From contig JAITWB010000225.1 in the NCBI GenBank assembly GCA_031285525.1, positions 1-9,826 of the forward strand: DNA of 9,826 nt, read 5' to 3'. Origin of the DNA: Spirochaetaceae bacterium. GTDB taxonomy: Bacteria; Spirochaetota; Spirochaetia; Treponematales; Treponemataceae. The notes under the pieces were generated by a model that ran no database searches, had not been told where the DNA came from, and saw only the letters and a list, made by a program, of their open reading frames with translations. Of the stretch, positions 6,372 through 9,826 are shown in pieces (the stretch's first letter is position 1; every line of letters starts with the position of its first letter). Made by a program: the position numbers and the translations under genes.

Positions 6372-7652
6372 ATGTACGAGTATCATATTGAAGGCGGATT
6401 CCCTATAAAGGGAGTCATTCAGGCGAGCGGCAACAAGAACGCAGCCCTCCCCTGCATTGCGGCGACCCTTTTGACAGCTGAGCCGGTAACCCTGAGGAAT
6501 ATTCCGGAGATCGAGGATGTAGGTGTGATGTTCGACATCCTCACCGCCCTCGGCGCAAGGGTCACAAAAAAAGGCTCCAACGAGTATATTGTCCATGCTA
6601 AGGACATTACCCACTCCGAAGTTCCTCCGGAACTCGCCAGAAAGGTGCGCGCCTCCATACTGTTTGCAGGACCGCTGGTTGCCCGTACCGGAAAGGCGGC
6701 GCTCCCCCCTCCCGGCGGAGATGTCATCGGACGGCGCCGGCTTGATACCCACTTCCTTGCCCTCAACGAACTCGGCGCACGGGTAGCCATAAACGGACAG
6801 TTCACCTTTACGGCGAACAAGCTGGTCGGGGCGGACATCTTCCTTGACGAAGCGTCGGTTACTGCCACGGAAAACGCCGTGATGGCAGCCGTCCTTGCCG
6901 AAGGAACCACCATCCTGACCAATGCAGCCAGCGAACCCCATGTGCAGAACCTCTGCAATATGCTCAACAGCATGGGCGCCGGAATCTCCGGCATCGGCTC
7001 AAACATACTCACCATTACCGGTGTCGAAAGTCTCTCCGGCACCGACTACCGCATCGGCCCTGATTACATGGAAATAGGCTCCTTTATCGGTCTCGCAGCA
7101 GTGACCCGGGGAAGCATAACTATCGAAGGCATCGAACCCCGTGACATGCGCCCCCTCAAACTGGCATTCGCCAAGCTGGGCATCCACTGGACCATCGACG
7201 GCGACAGACTGACCGTCCCGGTAGAGCAGCAGCTTCAGGTAAACTGTGACATGGGCGGAATGATCCCCAAGATCGACGACTCCCCCTGGCCGGGTTTCCC
7301 GCCGGATCTCACCAGCATCATGACCGTCATCGCCACCCAGGTTGAAGGCACAGTACTCATCCACGAAAAAATGTTCGAATCCCGGATGTTCTTCGTAGAC
7401 AAACTCATCGGCATGGGCGCCCGTATTACCCTCTGCGACCCCCACCGGGCAGTCGTATCAGGCCCCAGCACCCTCCACGGCTCCGAACTGACCTCCCCCG
7501 ACGTCCGCGCCGGCATGGCAATGCTCATCGCCGCCCTCGGCGCCCGTGGCGAAAGCGTTATCCGAAACGTCTACCAAATCGAACGGGGCTACGAACGGCT
7601 CACCGAACGGCTGCAAAGTCTCGGAGCAAGGATAACGAGAAAATCTGTGTAA
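6372..7652 (+). CDS. murA: UDP-N-acetylglucosamine 1-carboxyvinyltransferase (MurA), Asp in place of catalytic Cys
   Basis: 426 aa, full length. It transfers enolpyruvate from PEP to UDP-GlcNAc, the first committed step of peptidoglycan precursor synthesis in the cytosol. The N terminus has the [20 protein letters not shown] motif with Lys22. The active-site loop reads [16 protein letters not shown]: Asp117 (6720-6722) stands where E. coli MurA has Cys115 in GGCTIGARP. Asp312 in GFPPDLTS corresponds to the catalytic Asp305, and the C-terminal [12 protein letters not shown] carries the PEP-binding Arg. The Cys-to-Asp form is active but not alkylated by fosfomycin and is known from Mycobacterium, Chlamydia and spirochaetes such as Borrelia. 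AAGGA lies 4 bases before the ATG. It is the last gene of the vapBC-pepT run. Confidence 0.95.
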   Translation: MYEYHIEGGFPIKGVIQASGNKNAALPCIAATLLTAEPVTLRNIPEIEDVGVMFDILTALGARVTKKGSNEYIVHAKDITHSEVPPELARKVRASILFAGPLVARTGKAALPPPGGDVIGRRRLDTHFLALNELGARVAINGQFTFTANKLVGADIFLDEASVTATENAVMAAVLAEGTTILTNAASEPHVQNLCNMLNSMGAGISGIGSNILTITGVESLSGTDYRIGPDYMEIGSFIGLAAVTRGSITIEGIEPRDMRPLKLAFAKLGIHWTIDGDRLTVPVEQQLQVNCDMGGMIPKIDDSPWPGFPPDLTSIMTVIATQVEGTVLIHEKMFESRMFFVDKLIGMGARITLCDPHRAVVSGPSTLHGSELTSPDVRAGMAMLIAALGARGESVIRNVYQIERGYERLTERLQSLGARITRKSV

Positions 7653-7800
7653 GGGAGAAATACAAGGTAGAAGAGAGCAGGTAGAAATGAGAAAAGGAGG
7701 AACGGTTTCCGAGATGTCGAGAAGGACTTCCGGGATATCGGGAATCTTCTCCCCCTTTGCTCTTTTCTCTCTACTATTTTTCTCTTTTTTACCTCCCTCC
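7651..7800. repeat. Long imperfect inverted repeat, includes purine-rich repeat copy 2
   Basis: The left arm is almost all purine, with AAGGGAGAAA (7651-7660), AAGGTAGAAG (7664-7673) and AGAAAAGGAGGA (7690-7701). The right arm (7747-7800) is almost all pyrimidine and reads back as a diverged copy: CTCTTTTTTACC at 7782-7793 pairs in outline with GGTAGAAGAGAG at 7666-7677, and CCCCCTTT (7751-7758) with AAAAGGAGG (7692-7700). A GGGAG/CTCCC pair lies near the outer ends. The centre is a GC-richer hairpin. The left end begins at the murA stop. It could be a non-autonomous inverted-repeat element, or it could work as an RNA structure after murA. Confidence 0.5.
7704..7746 (+). terminator. Hairpin downstream of murA, possible weak terminator
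   Basis: Bases 7704-7724 (GGTTTCCGAGATGTCGAGAAG) and 7727-7746 (CTTCCGGGATATCGGGAATC) pair for most of their length, allowing GU pairs, two mismatches and one bulge. The top of the stem must open to make a loop. A pyrimidine-rich run follows, but the real T runs (TTTTT near 7777-7781 and TTTTTT at 7785-7790) lie 30 bases or more away, so classic intrinsic termination is uncertain. Confidence 0.4.
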
Positions 7801-7926
7801 AAATTGCCGCTTGCTTTTTTATTTATTAGACCCACAAGGCAAAGTGGTAAACAATAAATCTTTGCTCATTGCTCCCTGATCTCTGCTCTTTTTTCCTAAT
7901 TGTCTTTCCCCTTCCTGCCTGTTCTG
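7801..7926. other. Remainder of the murA-malQ intergenic region
   Basis: Together with the inverted repeat this completes a 314-base stretch without a gene. It holds a small hairpin in which ATTTATT (7821-7827) pairs with AATAAAT (7853-7859) and CCAC (7832-7835) with GTGG (7844-7847), then a pyrimidine-rich run of about 50 bases. On the - strand that run resembles the purine repeat in outline (AAGAGCAG and AATGAGCAAAG). I see no small ORF with a good ribosome binding site here. Confidence 0.35.
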
Positions 7927-7935
7927 TGGTATACT
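7927..7935 (+). promoter_or_regulatory. Extended -10 promoter element for malQ
   Basis: TGG followed by TATACT (7930-7935) makes an extended TGn -10 element 31 bases before the malQ ATG. No good -35 lies at the normal distance; TTGTCT at 7900-7905 is 24 bases away, too far. The promoter call therefore rests on the extended -10 alone. Confidence 0.45.
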
Positions 7936-7966
7936 TATTTGAACAAAAGGGGAGGATTCGAGTCAG

Positions 7967-9826
7967 ATGAGCCATATGCATATGTCCCGGCGTAACACAA
8001 TTCCGGTTTCCACCGGAGCCGCTTTTCCTTTGGGGGCGCTCCGTACTCAAGAGAGCTGCGGGGTTGGTGAATACCCGGATCTGGTCAAATTTGCGGATTT
8101 TTGCAAGAAGACGGGGCTGAATGTTATTCAGCTGCTTCCGGTGAACGATACCGGGACCGAAAGTTCCCCTTATAGCGCCCTTTCGGCGTTTGCCCTTCAT
8201 CCGATATATGCCCGGCTGCAGGATTTTCCTGAGGCGGCAGGGTTTGAGGATGCTATTGGTTTCTTGAAGGAACGGTATGAGCCGCTGGAGCGGTTTCCTT
8301 ATAGGGAGCTGAGGCAGGAGAAGCTTGCCCTTTTGCGGCGGATGTATGAGGCTCAGAGTGATGAGATACAGGCCGGGGGGGAGCTGCACGGGTGGATAGA
8401 ACAGAATAGCTGGGTGCGTACCTATGCGGTGTATATGGAACAGAAGCGGCTGCATAATGAGGCGTCCTGGAAGGAGTGGCCTGATATGCGTACCCCTTTG
8501 CGGGGGGAGATAGAGACTGTCTGGAATGATCCGTGTAAACGGCGGGAGCATCTCTTTTTTGCCTGGCTTCAGATGCGGCTGGATCAGCAGTTTTCCAAGG
8601 CGGCGGAGTATGTGCGGGGTTTGGATATCATTTTGAAAGGGGATATTCCTATTCTGATGAATGAAGACTCTTGCGATGCCTGGGCGAGTCCTGAGTTTTT
8701 TATAGATGAGCTGCGGGCAGGGGCTCCGCCGGACGGGATGAATCCTGATGGACAGAATTGGGGGATGCCCCTTTATAATTGGGATATTCTCAAAAAAGCA
8801 GGGTATAGTTGGTGGAAGGAGCGGCTTTGCGTGTCCGCCCGGTATTATTCTGCGTATCGAATCGATCATGTGCTGGGATTTTTCCGTATATGGGCTGTTC
8901 CTGAGCGGGAGACTTCGGCGGCTATGGGGTATCCGCTGCCGCTGAGGACGATTTCTGCAGAGGAGCTGAAAGAGGCGGGGTTTGACAGTAACCGGGTTCG
9001 GTGGCTCTCTCAGCCTCATGTGCCGACCAATGCGGTGGAGGCGGTGAATAATAACGACTACCTCGGTTCCCACGGGCAGCTGGCGAAGGTTATGAACCGG
9101 GTGAATAATGAGGAGCTGTGGATTTTTAAGAGCGAAATCCGGGGCGACAGGGATATATATGAAGCGGATTTGAGTCCTGCGGTACAGCAGCTGCTTGCTT
9201 CACGGTGGAAGGACAGGCTTTTGCTGGAGATAGCTCCGGGGAAGTATACTCCGGCGTGGTATCTCTATGATACCAGCGCCTGGCGTTCCCTCTCCGGGTG
9301 GGAGCAGGAGACGCTGACGAGGCTTTTTGAGCGGAAGAAAGAGGACTCCGAGGCACTGTGGCAGGAGCAGGGGGAAGCCCTGTTGGGGACTTTGATCGAT
9401 AGCACGGATATGATTCCCTGCGCCGAGGATCTGGGGAGTTTGTTTGACGGGGTTAAGACCGTTTTGACCAAGCTTGAGATTCTGGGACTGCGGGTGGTGC
9501 GGTGGCATCGGGAATGGGAAAAACCGGGGAGTCCCTATATTCCCTTCGATAGGTATGATTCTTTGAGCGTGACCACTTCTTCGGTGCATGATTCTTCGAC
9601 CCTGAGAGGGTGGTGGACGGAAGGGAAGGTTGCCGAGGAGTTTCTGGAAGCGTTTCCGCCTCTTGCGGATGATGGGACGCTGGATGCTGCTGCGGCGGAG
9701 CGGTTTAAGAGGGAGTACACGGCGGAGACTGCCGGGTATGTGCTTGGGCGGATTGCAGAGACGGAGAGTTTGTTCTGTATACCGCCGCTGCAGGATTTCC
9801 TCGATTTGGTGAGTGAGTATTGTATG
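7967..9826 (+). CDS. malQ: 4-alpha-glucanotransferase (GH77), DPE2-like catalytic domain, 3'-truncated
   Basis: 620 codons are open from the ATG at 7967 to the window edge, with no stop. GGGGAGGA lies about 9-10 bases upstream; in-frame ATGs also occur at codons 4 and 6. The enzyme moves alpha-1,4-glucan segments between maltodextrins or to glucose in glycogen/maltose metabolism. The N-terminal barrel has VIQLLPVNDTG and SPYSALSAFALHPIY. Catalytic motifs are AYRIDHVLGFFRIW (nucleophile Asp300), CAEDLGSL (acid/base Glu487) and TTSSVHDSSTLRGWW (Asp542). Asp300 and Glu487 are 187 residues apart, against about 47 in simple amylomaltases. This large insertion, plus QNWGMPLYNWDILKKAGYSWW, recalls plant DPE2, but the N-terminal starch-binding domains of DPE2 are absent. 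It is expected to be cytosolic. Third codon positions are strongly G-rich, unlike the C-rich murA next to it. Confidence 0.92.
   Translation, partial: MSHMHMSRRNTIPVSTGAAFPLGALRTQESCGVGEYPDLVKFADFCKKTGLNVIQLLPVNDTGTESSPYSALSAFALHPIYARLQDFPEAAGFEDAIGFLKERYEPLERFPYRELRQEKLALLRRMYEAQSDEIQAGGELHGWIEQNSWVRTYAVYMEQKRLHNEASWKEWPDMRTPLRGEIETVWNDPCKRREHLFFAWLQMRLDQQFSKAAEYVRGLDIILKGDIPILMNEDSCDAWASPEFFIDELRAGAPPDGMNPDGQNWGMPLYNWDILKKAGYSWWKERLCVSARYYSAYRIDHVLGFFRIWAVPERETSAAMGYPLPLRTISAEELKEAGFDSNRVRWLSQPHVPTNAVEAVNNNDYLGSHGQLAKVMNRVNNEELWIFKSEIRGDRDIYEADLSPAVQQLLASRWKDRLLLEIAPGKYTPAWYLYDTSAWRSLSGWEQETLTRLFERKKEDSEALWQEQGEALLGTLIDSTDMIPCAEDLGSLFDGVKTVLTKLEILGLRVVRWHREWEKPGSPYIPFDRYDSLSVTTSSVHDSSTLRGWWTEGKVAEEFLEAFPPLADDGTLDAAAAERFKREYTAETAGYVLGRIAETESLFCIPPLQDFLDLVSEYCM

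Noticed and set aside
6342..7042. Two long - strand frames (199 and 207 codons) opposite murA
   Set aside because: Both overlap the conserved MurA coding sequence, show no domain and lack a convincing ribosome binding site.
7651..7966. Riboswitch, small RNA or CRISPR in the murA-malQ gap
   Set aside because: There is no regularly spaced repeat and no conserved riboswitch core that I recognise. The structure present is better described as an inverted repeat.
7826..9073. 415-codon open frame on the - strand opposite malQ
   Set aside because: It lies antisense to clear GH77 sequence. Its translation is a Pro/Arg/His/Ile-rich string without domains, and it is open mainly because the + strand gene is G-rich at third positions.

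Overview
The window is about 9.8 kb of gene-dense bacterial DNA of moderate GC content (roughly 50-55% by eye). It most resembles a spirochaete, perhaps a Treponema or a relative. The main clues are a MurA with Asp in place of the catalytic Cys (also known from other spirochaetes), a lipoprotein signal with a relaxed lipobox, and the mix of gene families. This assignment is an inference from protein character; nothing in the sequence proves it. Most genes are housekeeping or accessory genes of known families. I found no CRISPR array, rRNA, tRNA, transposase or phage gene.

Left region (1-3625). The window opens inside a glycoside hydrolase family 5 gene on the + strand, of the endoglycoceramidase / glucosylceramidase-like kind. 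It converges on a - strand group and the two share a bidirectional hairpin terminator. Read in its own direction, the - strand group is ridA (enamine/imine deaminase), then an M48 zinc metalloprotease lipoprotein with its own good sigma-70-type promoter, then a membrane-anchored SLT-type lytic transglycosylase. The last two probably act at the cell envelope.

Middle region (3626-7652). A 135-bp divergent intergenic region holds a ridA promoter and a strong vapBC promoter that overlaps a palindromic operator-like repeat. The + strand run vapB-vapC-pepT-nitroreductase-murA is tightly packed: vapB/vapC and vapC/pepT each overlap in an ATGA, and the later gaps are 27 and 36 bp. Peptidase T, a nitroreductase-family flavoprotein and MurA may therefore be partly driven from the toxin-antitoxin promoter.

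Right region (7653-9826). A 314-bp intergenic region holds a purine-rich, long imperfect inverted repeat and a hairpin. It leads to a 4-alpha-glucanotransferase gene (GH77) that runs off the right edge. Its catalytic-domain motifs and the 187-residue distance between its two catalytic carboxylates point to the DPE2-like type.

The least explained signal is a purine-rich repeat of about 50 bp. It occurs at the 3' end of pepT and again at the 3' end of murA, where it forms one arm of the inverted repeat. At both places strand composition flips from C-rich to G-rich. Otherwise I see no clear candidate for a wholly new system.
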